Source: Streptomyces shenzhenensis (GTDB lineage Bacteria > Actinomycetota > Actinomycetes > Streptomycetales > Streptomycetaceae). From it: a stretch of 64,000 nt of DNA. The notes under the pieces are model-generated. The model was not told the DNA's origin and made no database searches. It saw only the letters and a program-made list of their open reading frames with translations. The translations under genes and the position numbers were made by a program. The DNA is taken from assembly GCF_003688995.1 (NCBI RefSeq), contig NZ_PENI01000038.1:34723-98722 (forward strand). Reading direction: 5' to 3'. This document shows, one piece after another, positions 24,704 to 33,852 of the stretch (position 1 is the first letter of the stretch; each line of letters begins with the position of its first letter).

Positions 24704-26019
24704 ACTCCGCAGCGCACGACCCGGACCGTCCCCGTGACCCGGCGGGCGAGCTGCCGCTGGCAGGCACACGTGTGATCGAACTCGGCAACTACATCGCCGC
24801 TCCGACCGCCGGCCGCCTGCTGGCCGACTTCGGCGCCGAGGTCATCAAGATCGAACGGCCCCGCACCGGTGACGAACTGCGCAACTGGCGCCTGTTCGCG
24901 GGTGACACCTCGATGCTGTACCGCACGATCAACCGGAACAAGAAGTCGGTCGAACTCGACCTGCGCACCGAGGACGGGCGCGCCACAGTCCTGGAGCTGG
25001 TGTCCCGCTCCGATGTGCTCATCGAGAACTTCCGCCCCGGCACCCTCGACAAGTGGGGTCTGACCGCAGCGGCCCTGACCGCCGCCAACCCCGAGCTCGT
25101 CGTCGCACGTGTGTCCGCCTTCGGTCAGACCGGTCCCCTGGCCCAGCGGCCCGGATTCGCCGCGGTCGCGGAGGCGTACGGTGGGATGCGGGAACTCGTC
25201 GGCGAGAGCGACCGGCCGCCGTCTCGCGTCGGGGTGTCCATCGGTGACTCGGTCGCCGGCCTCTATGCGGCCTTCGGGATCGTCATGTCGCTGCTGGACC
25301 GCACCGTCCGCACGAGCCGCGGCCTTCGGCCGTGGACGCCCGTCGACCGGCACATCGACGTCGCGCTCCACGAGGCGGTCTTCTCGATGATGGAGTCCCT
25401 CGTCCCCGACTACTCCGCCCATGGCGTCCTCAGGGAACGCTCGGGGGGCCGGGTGCACGGCATCGCCCCCTCCAACGCCTACGTGTGCGCCGGCGGTGAA
25501 GCGGTCGTCATCGCCGGGAACGGCGATTCCATCTTCGACCGCTTCATGGCGGCGATCGGCCGCCCCGACCTGCGTGCCGACCCGGATCTGGCGACCAACG
25601 CCGGCCGTTGGGCCCGACGCGACGAACTCGACCGGGCCATCGAGGCATGGACGCGCCGGCATCCCCGTGCCGACGTGCTTGCCGCCCTGACGGCAGCCGA
25701 TGTGCCGGCCGGTCCGATCCACACCGCGAAGGACATCATCGACGACGCGCAGTTCGCCGCCCGCGACATGGTGCAGACCCTGCCGGTCGACGTCGCCGGC
25801 GAGACACGCCACGTCGCGTTCCCCGGCATCGTGCCGGTGCTCGGCCGGCGGTCGGTCCCGGTCGCCCACCCGGGTCCGGACCTCGGTGCACACACCCATG
25901 AAGTGATCGCCACACTCCTGGAACGGCCGTGCGGCTGCCGGGCCTGCCCGGACACGACGGCCGAGCAGTGCGCCCCTGACCTGATACGACACCCACGAAA
26001 AGACAGCGCACCGTCATGA
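24700..26019 (+). CDS. Class III CoA-transferase (CaiB/BaiF family)
   Basis: 439 aa. Motifs: LAGTRVIELGNYIAAPTAGR, LADFGAEVIKIERP, RNKKSVELDLRTEDGR, SDVLIENFRPGTLDKWGL, catalytic Asp183 in SIGDSVAGLYAAFG, and HIDVALHEAVFSMMESLVPDY. The GTG start overlaps the lyase stop and its own stop overlaps the next start (ATGA at 26016). It activates a carboxylic acid, probably with succinyl-CoA as donor, for the adjacent lyase. The C-terminal 40 residues, with CGCRAC, are longer than usual. Confidence 0.88.
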   Translation: MNSAAHDPDRPRDPAGELPLAGTRVIELGNYIAAPTAGRLLADFGAEVIKIERPRTGDELRNWRLFAGDTSMLYRTINRNKKSVELDLRTEDGRATVLELVSRSDVLIENFRPGTLDKWGLTAAALTAANPELVVARVSAFGQTGPLAQRPGFAAVAEAYGGMRELVGESDRPPSRVGVSIGDSVAGLYAAFGIVMSLLDRTVRTSRGLRPWTPVDRHIDVALHEAVFSMMESLVPDYSAHGVLRERSGGRVHGIAPSNAYVCAGGEAVVIAGNGDSIFDRFMAAIGRPDLRADPDLATNAGRWARRDELDRAIEAWTRRHPRADVLAALTAADVPAGPIHTAKDIIDDAQFAARDMVQTLPVDVAGETRHVAFPGIVPVLGRRSVPVAHPGPDLGAHTHEVIATLLERPCGCRACPDTTAEQCAPDLIRHPRKDSAPS

Positions 26020-28379
26020 ATGACACCTCACCGGCCGCCACCACGGACGCGACCACTCCCGCACACCTCGCGGACAGTACGGAACTCGCCGCACTGCGTG
26101 ACATCTCCCGGAGGGTGCTGTGGCTCTCGGCCGCCATCGTGGACTCCGCCAACCGGGGCCGCCCGAACACGACCGGCATCAAGGTGGGCGGGCACCAGGC
26201 GTCGTCCGCGTCGATGGTCGACATCATGGTCGCCCTGTGGTTCCACACCCTGACCGACCTGGACCGGGTGTCGGTGAAACCACATGCCTCGCCGGTCCTG
26301 CATGCCATCAACTATCTGCTCGGTGACCTCGACCCGAAGTATCTGACGATGCTGCGCGCCAAGGGCGGCCTGCAGTCCTATCCGTCTCGTATCAAGGACC
26401 CCGACACGGTCGACTTCTCCACCGGTTCCGTCGGCATCGGCGCGACCGCGGCCCTGTGGGCGGCCGTCTCGCACCGCTACCTCGCCTCCCGGTTCCCTGA
26501 CACCCCGCCCGCGGGGCGGTTCGTGAGCCTGCTCGGTGACGCCGAGCTGGACGAGGGCGCCGTCTGGGAGGCCGTCGCCGACCCGCAGGTGTCGGGCCTG
26601 GGCGAGTTGCTGTGGGTGGTCGACCTGAACCGGCAGTCGCTGGACCGGATCGTGCCCGACATCCAGATCGAGCGGCTGCGGGGTATGTTCGCCGCTGCCG
26701 GCTGGCAGGTCGTCGTACTGAAGTGGGGCCGCGTCATCAGCGAGCTGTTCGCGCGCCCCGGAGGGGAGGAGCTGAGGCGCCGTCTCGAGGAGATGCCGAA
26801 CGAGGAGTACCAGCGGATGCTCCGGGTCGACTCCTGCGGGATCGCCGACCGCATCTGCGGCGCGACGGGCTCCGCGGACCTCAAGGGGCTGCTGGCCTCC
26901 CTGACCCCGGACGAGCTGGCGGCCGCGGTGCGTGACCTCGGCGGACACGATCTCGGGCTCCTGGTCGACACGTTCGACACCGTGGACGCGCATCGGCCCA
27001 CCGTCGTGTTCGCGTACACCGTGAAGGGGCGTGGGCTGCCGACCGAGGGCCACCCGAACAATCACTCCGCACTGCTGACCGAGGCCCAGATGCGGGCGCT
27101 GGCGGCGTCGTGCGGCACCAGCCTCGAAGACCCCTGGAGCACGTTCGGGACCGGCACGGCGGCGGCGGAGCTGTGCGCCCGGCGGGGACAACTGCTGCGG
27201 CGCTCCCCCTGCGCCGCGGACCCGCCCGTCGCGGTGCCGACGTCGCTGGGACACCCGTACCGCAAGGCGTCCTCGACCCAGGCCGCGCTCGGCCGGCTGC
27301 TGGCCGACCTGGTCCGGGACGCCCCGGAGGTGGCTGCCCGGGTCGTGACGTGCAGCCCAGATGTCGCGTCCTCGACGAACCTCGGCGGCTGGATCAACAA
27401 GACCGGCGTGTGGTCGGCCTCGGAACGGTTCGACTGGTTCGCCGACGACGCCGAACGTGTCCTGCGGTGGTCGGAGGTCCGCAGCGGACAGCACATCGAA
27501 CTCGGCATCGCCGAGGTGAACCTCGTCTCGCTCGCCGGTGAGCTGGGCGCGACCTGGTCCCGGTGGGGCCGGCGGCTCATCCCCGTCGCGACGCTGTACG
27601 ACCCGTTCGTGTCACGTGCGCTGGAACCGTGGAGCTACGGCATCTACGCCGGCGGGCAGTCCATCCTGGTCGGCACTCCGTCCGGCGTCACGCTCGCTCC
27701 CGAGGGCGGTGCCCACCAGTCCGTCACCACACCGTCCATCGGTCTGGAACAGCCGTCGTGCGTCGCCTGGGAACCGGCATTCGCCCATGACCTCGAATGG
27801 TGCTTCCTGCACGCGATGAGCGAGGTCGGTGTCCCGGGCGGCACGTCCGCCTACTTCCGGCTCTCGACACGGCCCATCGACCCCGCGCTCGCCCGGGTCC
27901 CGCAGGACCCGGCGCTGCGGGAACGACGGCACCGGCAAGCGGTGGCCGGCGGCTACCGGCTCAGGACGGTGCCCCCGGGAGAGGAGCAGGTCACCCTGGT
28001 CGGCGTCGGTGCGATCATGCCGGAGGTCATCGCCGCCGCCGACGCGCTGGACGGCATGGGTGTCACGGCCGGGATCGTCTGTCTCACCAGCCCCGATCTG
28101 GTGTTCCGGTCGTTCCAGCAGCGTGGGGCACGCACGGTCGGCGGTGGCTCGGACATCGTCGACGAGCTGTTTCCGCCGCACTCCGCGGCACCCCTGGTCA
28201 CCGTCCTGGACGGCCATCCCCACACCTTGTCCTTCCTCGCGGGGGCCCGTGGGGACCGGATTCGGTGCCTGGGTGTGAGCGACTTCGGGCAGTCCTCGGA
28301 TCTCACCGATGCCTACCGGCTGCATGGCATCGGTACCGACGGCATCCTCGATGCCGCGCTGACACTGCTCGGCCGGTGA
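26016..28379 (+). CDS. AceE-like thiamine-diphosphate dehydrogenase/transketolase-family protein
   Basis: 787 aa. Resembles homodimeric pyruvate dehydrogenase E1 (about 890-900 aa) but is shorter. Thiamine-diphosphate motif GDAELDEG (about residue 175) to DLNRQSLD; other conserved parts are TTGIKVGGHQASSAS, VKPHASPVLHAINYLLG, GLQSYPSRIKDPDTVDFSTGS, AYTVKGRGLPTEGHPNNHS, a C-terminal pyrimidine-binding half (IELGIAEVNLVSLAGELG) and a transketolase C-terminal domain. The usual AceE GDGEMDEP loop is altered to GDAELDEG. No E2 or E3 gene is near, so it may act on its own product pool, use the housekeeping E2, or do transketolase-type chemistry. Part of the lyase/CoA-transferase operon. Confidence 0.78.
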   Translation: MNDTSPAATTDATTPAHLADSTELAALRDISRRVLWLSAAIVDSANRGRPNTTGIKVGGHQASSASMVDIMVALWFHTLTDLDRVSVKPHASPVLHAINYLLGDLDPKYLTMLRAKGGLQSYPSRIKDPDTVDFSTGSVGIGATAALWAAVSHRYLASRFPDTPPAGRFVSLLGDAELDEGAVWEAVADPQVSGLGELLWVVDLNRQSLDRIVPDIQIERLRGMFAAAGWQVVVLKWGRVISELFARPGGEELRRRLEEMPNEEYQRMLRVDSCGIADRICGATGSADLKGLLASLTPDELAAAVRDLGGHDLGLLVDTFDTVDAHRPTVVFAYTVKGRGLPTEGHPNNHSALLTEAQMRALAASCGTSLEDPWSTFGTGTAAAELCARRGQLLRRSPCAADPPVAVPTSLGHPYRKASSTQAALGRLLADLVRDAPEVAARVVTCSPDVASSTNLGGWINKTGVWSASERFDWFADDAERVLRWSEVRSGQHIELGIAEVNLVSLAGELGATWSRWGRRLIPVATLYDPFVSRALEPWSYGIYAGGQSILVGTPSGVTLAPEGGAHQSVTTPSIGLEQPSCVAWEPAFAHDLEWCFLHAMSEVGVPGGTSAYFRLSTRPIDPALARVPQDPALRERRHRQAVAGGYRLRTVPPGEEQVTLVGVGAIMPEVIAAADALDGMGVTAGIVCLTSPDLVFRSFQQRGARTVGGGSDIVDELFPPHSAAPLVTVLDGHPHTLSFLAGARGDRIRCLGVSDFGQSSDLTDAYRLHGIGTDGILDAALTLLGR

Positions 28380-28564
28380 CCGACCGCCGGACCCGGAGCG
28401 CCACACGTTGCGGGAGGAGTCCGCCGCGACGCCGCGCCGAGCCCCACCGCGTCAGCGGCTCTGCGGGGATATTCGCCCGCTGTTTCCGGCTATTTACGGC
28501 ACGGCCGCACACCTACACTGGCCAGCACTCGCCACGCGGTCGATGTGCGCGATGGGAGGTCCCC

Positions 28565-29533
28565 ATGGAATTTCTGGTGTCTGCCCCGGTGATCGCGACA
28601 CAGAGCCTGGACGAGGCACGTGAAGCGGTCACCCAGATCTATCTGCCGCACGATCTTGTCGGCCCCCAGGACGCGATGGACATGCGCCTGAACGCCGTCT
28701 CGGACCGGCACATGACCTTGGGCTATCTCACCTACCAGGCCGAGGCCGAGCTGACCATGCCGGCGACCGAGGACTGCTACCACGTCAATCTGACCGTCGT
28801 CGGTGAGACACGGGCCTCCCGCAGCGACGGCGGCCGCGAATACACCGCGGCCCATGAGCGGGGGGTGGTGCTGTCCCCCGTGCTGATGAACCGGGTCCGG
28901 TGGACCCCCGAGGCCGAACAGCTCATTCTGAAGATTCCGAGAACCAGCTTCGAATCGCATCTCTCGGCCCTGCTCGGACAGCCGGTCACCGAGGTCATCG
29001 ATTTCGACTTCGGTCTCGACCTCACCACCGGTGCCGGACGTGCCCTGCTGCGGTCGGTGCAGTTCCTCGCGTCCGAGCTGGACAAGCCCGCCGGGCTGGC
29101 GGACATGCCCCTCGCCCGTGAGCAGTTGGAGGCATATGTCCTTACCTCACTGCTGCATGCCGGCCGCCATCAGTTCAGCGACGCACTGGCCGGAAGCGAG
29201 GGAACGCGCCGTCTCGGCCGCCTCTCCTCGGTGGTCGCCTACATAGAAGCGCACGCGGACCGCGAGTTGACACCGGAGATTCTCGCGCGGGTGGGCTGCG
29301 TCAGCGTCCGTACCCTGCACACCGCGTTCCAGGACCGGCTCGGTGAGTCTCCGATGGCGTACGTACGCCGCATCCGGTTGAGCAAGGCCCGAGCCGAACT
29401 GCTGCGCAGTGACCCCGAGACGACTCGGGTCGCGGACGTCGCCATGCGGTGGGGATTCATTCACCAGTCACGCTTCGCCCAGCAGTACCGAGACCGGTTC
29501 AACGAGCTTCCCTCGGCCACGCTCCAGCGCTGA
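28565..29533 (+). CDS. AraC-family transcriptional regulator
   Basis: 322 aa; ATG at 28565 with GGGAGG 6 bp upstream; the open frame further upstream is inside the AceE-like gene. N-terminal AraC-binding-like domain (about 1-190; YHVNLTVVGETRASR, RVRWTPEAEQLILKIPR), then two C-terminal HTH motifs (LTPEILARVGCVSVRTLHTAFQDRLG and VADVAMRWGFIHQSRFAQQYRDRFNELP). This layout is common in activators of aromatic, alcohol or amine catabolism. It lies between the lyase operon and the aldehyde dehydrogenase/LLM genes and probably activates one or both. Confidence 0.9.
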   Translation: MEFLVSAPVIATQSLDEAREAVTQIYLPHDLVGPQDAMDMRLNAVSDRHMTLGYLTYQAEAELTMPATEDCYHVNLTVVGETRASRSDGGREYTAAHERGVVLSPVLMNRVRWTPEAEQLILKIPRTSFESHLSALLGQPVTEVIDFDFGLDLTTGAGRALLRSVQFLASELDKPAGLADMPLAREQLEAYVLTSLLHAGRHQFSDALAGSEGTRRLGRLSSVVAYIEAHADRELTPEILARVGCVSVRTLHTAFQDRLGESPMAYVRRIRLSKARAELLRSDPETTRVADVAMRWGFIHQSRFAQQYRDRFNELPSATLQR

Positions 29534-29707
29534 CCCCGCTTCCGCCGTGCCCGCGCACATCTGCCTCTCCAGGTGTGCCCACGGCCGGCCAACTCCGCAC
29601 TGAACGGCCCTTACCCGGCCGCCTGCGGATAGGAGCGAGCCACCGCCCGTTCCTAGCGTGGCGCGTGACGTCCACGACCCTCTGACCCGACCCCGGGAGA
29701 CGGCATC

Positions 29708-31195
29708 ATGGCTCATCCCTCCTCCGCTCTTGAGACGTTCAGGCTGTTCATCAACGGCACGTCCATCGACGCGATCTCCGGAAAGACCTTCGAATCGCTC
29801 AATCCCTATACCGGGCAGCCGTGGGCGACGATCGCCGACGGCGGGCCTGAGGACATCGACCTCGCCGTCGCGGCGGCACGCACCGCCTTCGAGGGCGAGT
29901 GGGGCGCCAAGAGCGGTTTCGAACGCGCCGCCATCATGCGCGACCTCGCCACCGCCATCACCGCCAACGCCGAGCGGCTCGCACTGCTGGAGGTGCGCGA
30001 CTCCGGCAAGCTCATGCGCGAGATGCTCGGCCAGCTCAACGGCCTGGGCACCTGGTACACCTACTACGCGGGGCTCGCCGACAAACTCGAAGGCAAGACC
30101 GTGCCGGCGCTCAGCCCCCAGAGCTACTTCGGCTACACGGTGCGGCACCCCGTCGGGGTGGTCGGCGCCATCACACCGTGGAACAGCCCCCTGCTGCTGC
30201 TCACCTTCAAGCTCGCGCCGCTCCTGGCGGCAGGGTGCACCTGCGTGGTGAAGCCGTCCGAACACTCACCGGCCTCCACCGTGGCGTTCGCCGAGATCCT
30301 CACCGAGGCCGGCCTGCCTGCCGGTGTGCTGAACGTCGTCACCGGCTGGGACCGCTCGACCGGTGAGGCGCTCGCCGCGCACAGGGGGGTCGACAAGGTC
30401 GCGTTCACCGGCTCGACCGCGACGGGGGCGAAGGTCGCGCAGGCCGCGGTCGCGAACATCAACAAGGTGACGCTCGAACTCGGCGGAAAGTCGCCGCAGA
30501 TCGTGTTCCCCGACGCCGACCTGGACGCCGCCGCGAACGGACTCGTCGCCGGGGTCTTCGCAGCCACCGGGCAGACCTGCATGGCCGGGTCCCGGCTCAT
30601 CGTGCACGAGTCGGTGCAGGACGAGTTGGTGGCCAAGATCGTCGACCGTGCCAACGCCATCAAGCAGGGCGATCCCACGCGGCCCGGCACCGAGATGGGC
30701 CCGGTCGCCAACCGCCCCCAGTTCGAGAAGGTCCTCGGCTATCTCGAAGGGGCGAAGGCCGAGGGCGCGGTCATCGCCTGCGGTGGCGAACCCAACGCCG
30801 AACTCGGCGGCTTGTTCGTCCGTCCGACCGTGGTGCTGGCCGGCCCCGACAAGACGATCGTGCGCGAGGAGGTGTTCGGTCCGGTGCTCGCCGCCTACCC
30901 GTTCACCGACGAGGCCGAGGCCATCGCGCTGGCCAACGACACGCCGTACGGCCTGGCCGGTGCCGTATGGACCAAGGACGTGCACCGGGCACACCGGGTC
31001 GCCGCCGCCGTGCGCGCCGGCACGGTCTGGATCAACGCCTACCGGGTCGTCACCCCCAACATGCCCTTCGGGGGCTTCGGGTTGTCCGGCATCGGCCGTG
31101 AGAACGGCACCGGGGCCGTCGACGAGTACCTGGAGAACAAGTCCGTCCTGGTGGAACTCACCGGCGGAACCCGCGACCCGTTCACGATGGGCTGA
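29708..31195 (+). CDS. NAD(P)+-dependent aldehyde dehydrogenase
   Basis: 495 aa, full length. Cofactor-binding VGVVGAITPWNSPLLL and FTGSTATGAKVAQ, catalytic Glu257 (LELGGKSP) and Cys291 (TGQTCMAGSR), EEVFGPVLAAYPF, and C-terminal FGGFGLSGIGRENG. It belongs to the broad betaine-/aromatic-aldehyde group; substrate not deducible. It shares direction with the LLM oxygenase 112 bp downstream and presumably oxidises the aldehyde that enzyme produces. Confidence 0.9.
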   Translation: MAHPSSALETFRLFINGTSIDAISGKTFESLNPYTGQPWATIADGGPEDIDLAVAAARTAFEGEWGAKSGFERAAIMRDLATAITANAERLALLEVRDSGKLMREMLGQLNGLGTWYTYYAGLADKLEGKTVPALSPQSYFGYTVRHPVGVVGAITPWNSPLLLLTFKLAPLLAAGCTCVVKPSEHSPASTVAFAEILTEAGLPAGVLNVVTGWDRSTGEALAAHRGVDKVAFTGSTATGAKVAQAAVANINKVTLELGGKSPQIVFPDADLDAAANGLVAGVFAATGQTCMAGSRLIVHESVQDELVAKIVDRANAIKQGDPTRPGTEMGPVANRPQFEKVLGYLEGAKAEGAVIACGGEPNAELGGLFVRPTVVLAGPDKTIVREEVFGPVLAAYPFTDEAEAIALANDTPYGLAGAVWTKDVHRAHRVAAAVRAGTVWINAYRVVTPNMPFGGFGLSGIGRENGTGAVDEYLENKSVLVELTGGTRDPFTMG

Positions 31196-31307
31196 CCGAG
31201 CCCGTGGTGTCCCCGGCACGGCCCGTCCCGTTCAGCCGTGCCACCCCCTGCGAGCCGAGCACGGCTCTTCCGTGCGAGGCGAGTTCCAGAGAACCAAGGA
31301 GACAGAC

Positions 31308-32486
31308 ATGACCACGCTCACCGCGAACGAAAGGCTCGGGCTCGCCGGCACGGACCCGCGTCCCGACGCCGAGACCACGCCGGCTCAGGACCGCGGGGAG
31401 ACGAACCCCCTGCTCAACGACCAGCCGATGAAGCTCGGTCTGTTCGGCACGAACTGTTCGTACGGCCTCATCATGTCCCACGCGCCGTCGTCGTACGAGA
31501 TCACGTGGGAGCACACGAAGTCCATAGCGCAGCAGGCCGACCGGATGGGCCTGGAGGTCATGGTTCCGGTAGCTCGCTGGAAGGGCTTCGGCGGTTCGAC
31601 GAACTTCAACGGCAACTGCTTCGAGACCTATACCTGGGCGGCCGGCATCGCCGAGGCCACCGAGAACATCGCGGTGGCGGCGACCTCGCACCTGCCGACG
31701 GTGCACCCCATCGTGGCGGCCAAGGCCGCGACCACGATCGACCGGATCTCCGCCGGCCGGTTCACGCTGAACCTGGTCATGGGCTGGGTGCCGCCGGAGA
31801 TGGAGATGTTCGGCGGCGAGCAGCGTCAGCACGACGAGCGGTACGCGTTCGGCCAGGAGTGGATCGACTACGCGATGCGTCTGTGGACCGAGCCGGGCAG
31901 CTTCGACGTCGCCGGCGCGTACTTCGAGGGCCGGGACGTGGAGGCCTACCCGAAGCCCCACCAGGGTCCGCACCCGGTGCTGCTCAACGCGGGCAACTCA
32001 CCCGCGGGCATCGACTACTCGGCCCGCAACGTCGACATCAACTTCGCCAGCCTCGACACGCTGGAGAACATCAAGGCCTACACCGAGAAGGTCCGCGGCA
32101 GAGCCCGCAGCGAGTACCACCGCGACATCGACGTGATGACCTACGGCCTGGTGGTCGTCCGGGACACCGAGAAGGAGGCCAGGGCCGCCTTCCAGCAGGT
32201 CGTCGACGAGGGCGACTGGGGTGCGGCGGGCAACGTCATCAAGATCGCGCTCTCCGGGGCCAGCCAGTCGTTCGACCACGCCAGGGAGCTGTCGGAGCGC
32301 TTCATCGCCGGCTGGGGCGGCTACCCGCTCGTCGGCACCCCGGAGCAGGTCGTCCAGGGCATGAAGGAGCTCAACGAGGCCGGCATGGGCGGCATGATCA
32401 TGGGGCTCATCGACCCGAACGAGGAACTGCCCGTGTTCAGGGACCAGGTCCTGCCGCTGATGATCGAGGCAGGCATCCGCCACTGA
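31308..32486 (+). CDS. RutA/SfnG-like LLM flavin monooxygenase
   Basis: 392 aa from the ATG preceded by AAGGAGA. After a disordered 40-residue N-terminus: MKLGLFGTNCSYGLIMSHAP, VPVARWKGFGGSTNFNG, CFETYTWAAGIAEATENIAV, HPIVAAKAATTIDRISAGRF, NLVMGWVPPEMEMFGG and PVLLNAGNSPAGIDYSARNVD. These are shared with pyrimidine oxygenase RutA and dimethylsulfone oxygenase SfnG, which use FMNH2 from separate reductases. Probably partnered by the reductases at 22501/23040 and followed by the aldehyde dehydrogenase reaction. Confidence 0.87.
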   Translation: MTTLTANERLGLAGTDPRPDAETTPAQDRGETNPLLNDQPMKLGLFGTNCSYGLIMSHAPSSYEITWEHTKSIAQQADRMGLEVMVPVARWKGFGGSTNFNGNCFETYTWAAGIAEATENIAVAATSHLPTVHPIVAAKAATTIDRISAGRFTLNLVMGWVPPEMEMFGGEQRQHDERYAFGQEWIDYAMRLWTEPGSFDVAGAYFEGRDVEAYPKPHQGPHPVLLNAGNSPAGIDYSARNVDINFASLDTLENIKAYTEKVRGRARSEYHRDIDVMTYGLVVVRDTEKEARAAFQQVVDEGDWGAAGNVIKIALSGASQSFDHARELSERFIAGWGGYPLVGTPEQVVQGMKELNEAGMGGMIMGLIDPNEELPVFRDQVLPLMIEAGIRH

Positions 32487-32508
32487 CCACGGCCGGACCG
32501 GCGACCGC

Positions 32509-32540
32509 ACCGGCCCCCAACACGACGGACGGGGGCCGGT
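32509..32540. terminator. Bidirectional terminator hairpin
   Basis: Perfect 10 bp stem ACCGGCCCCC / GGGGGCCGGT with a 12 nt loop, 22 bp after the LLM stop. It lies between genes that converge (LLM plus, lacI minus), so it can serve both. Confidence 0.7.
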
Positions 32541-32598
32541 ACCGCTGTTCACCGGCACGTCCGGCCGGGTCCTCCGACGTGGCGCCGGTGATCCCGCC

Positions 32599-33696
32599 CT
32601 ACCCTCCCGCTTCCGGAGCGGCCGTGCTCTGCCGGACGACCAGCTCCGGGGTGGGGGCCTGCACGAAGCGGGGTGCGGCGCGTTCGGTCATCTCCCGGAT
32701 CAGTTCGCCGGCCGTGAGCGTGCCGAGGGCGAAGGTGTCCCGCGTCAGCGCGGTGAGCGGAGGATGCGCCATGGTGGCGAGCACGGAGTCGTCGAACGAC
32801 ACCATGGACACCTTGCCGGGCACCGGGATGCCCATCTCGGTGGCCACGCCGAGTCCGGCGACCGCCATGACATCGCTGTCGTAGATGATCGCGGTGTGCC
32901 GGGGGTCCGCCGCCTCCAGCAGGTTGCGGGTCGCCGACGCGCCCTGGGCGTCGGAGTAGTCCGTGGCGATCGACGTCACCTCGATACCGAGTGAGTCACG
33001 TACGTCCGCGACGGCTTGCAGCCGGCGCTGCGTGTGCTGGTAGGCCGTGATGCCGCTGACGTGGCCGATCCACCGGTGCCCGAGCCCGGCCAGGTGGCGC
33101 AGGACGCTGATCATCGCCGTGTGGTCGTCCACCCAGACACTGGTCAGCGGCATGGGATTGCCGTGGCTGCCCAGGACGACCGCGGGGATGCGCAGGCCGG
33201 CGACGAGCTGGGGCCGGACGTCGTCGACGGTGAGGTCGAGCAGGACGAGTCCGCCGACCCGGCGCTCCGCCGCCCAGCGCCGATAGACCGCTGTCTGGCT
33301 CTCGGTGTCCTCGACGATGAGCAGTTGCGTGGCGATCCCCTTGTTGGACAGGCAGGACTGCAGGCCGGAGAGGAAGTGCACGAAGAACGGCTCGACGCCG
33401 AGCGTACGGGCGGGGCGGGCGACGACGATGCCGACGACGTCGCTGGTCGCACCCTTGAGCGCCCGTGCCGCCAGGTGCGGGCGCCAGTTGAGTTCTTCCG
33501 CGACGTCGAGGATGCGTTTGCGGGTCGCGTCGCTCAGACCGGGGCGCCCGTTGATCGCGATGGAGACGGCCGAGACCGAGACGCCCGCCAGCCTCGCGAT
33601 GTCGGTGCTCCGCAGGCGCGCCGGTGGTTCCCCGGCGTGCGCAGGGCCCGGTTCGCCCGAGCCAGGTCCCGGCGGGGCCGGCTTCTCCGGTGACAT
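32599..33696 (-). CDS. LacI-family repressor of the N-glycan locus
   Basis: 365 aa. After a Pro-rich N-terminus (1-27) comes the HTH and hinge, RSTDIARLAGVSVSAVSIAI, RKRILDVAEELNWRPHLAARAL, then an effector domain (GVEPFFVHFLSGLQSCLSNKG, GGLVLLDLTVDDV, VWVDDHTAMISVLRHLAGLGHR, VSMVSFDDSVLATMAHPPLTAL). Start at 33696 with GGAGGG 4 bp upstream. Divergent from the GH38 gene, with two identical-looking operators in between. Effector probably mannose or a mannoside. Confidence 0.9.
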   Translation of the reverse strand: MSPEKPAPPGPGSGEPGPAHAGEPPARLRSTDIARLAGVSVSAVSIAINGRPGLSDATRKRILDVAEELNWRPHLAARALKGATSDVVGIVVARPARTLGVEPFFVHFLSGLQSCLSNKGIATQLLIVEDTESQTAVYRRWAAERRVGGLVLLDLTVDDVRPQLVAGLRIPAVVLGSHGNPMPLTSVWVDDHTAMISVLRHLAGLGHRWIGHVSGITAYQHTQRRLQAVADVRDSLGIEVTSIATDYSDAQGASATRNLLEAADPRHTAIIYDSDVMAVAGLGVATEMGIPVPGKVSMVSFDDSVLATMAHPPLTALTRDTFALGTLTAGELIREMTERAAPRFVQAPTPELVVRQSTAAPEAGG

Positions 33697-33761
33697 GAGC
33701 CCTCCTGCTCTCAGGACGCGTGAGCGTTACCCAAACGTTGCAATACGCGGCGCTGACTGAC

Positions 33762-33815
33762 GCACTAAAACGTACTAGCCTGCCGCTACTTGCCGATAGC
33801 ACTAAAACGTATTAG
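33762..33815 (+). promoter_or_regulatory. Tandem LacI operators in the lacI/GH38 divergent promoter
   Basis: CTAAAACGTACTAG (33765-33778) and CTAAAACGTATTAG (33802-33815) are near-perfect 14 bp palindromes around a central CG, the usual shape of LacI-family sites. They are embedded in a 16-17 bp direct repeat, 37 bp apart. AAACGTT at 33733-33739 may be a weak third site. Both lie 38-88 bp upstream of the GH38 start, where they would control both directions. Confidence 0.75.
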
Positions 33816-33852
33816 TCACCCTGTCGCTTCTCCTTTGGGAGAGGAATCAACC

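Noticed and set aside
28493..28519. Promoter TTTACG to TACACT for the AraC gene
   Set aside because: Spacing is only 15 bp, too short to support.
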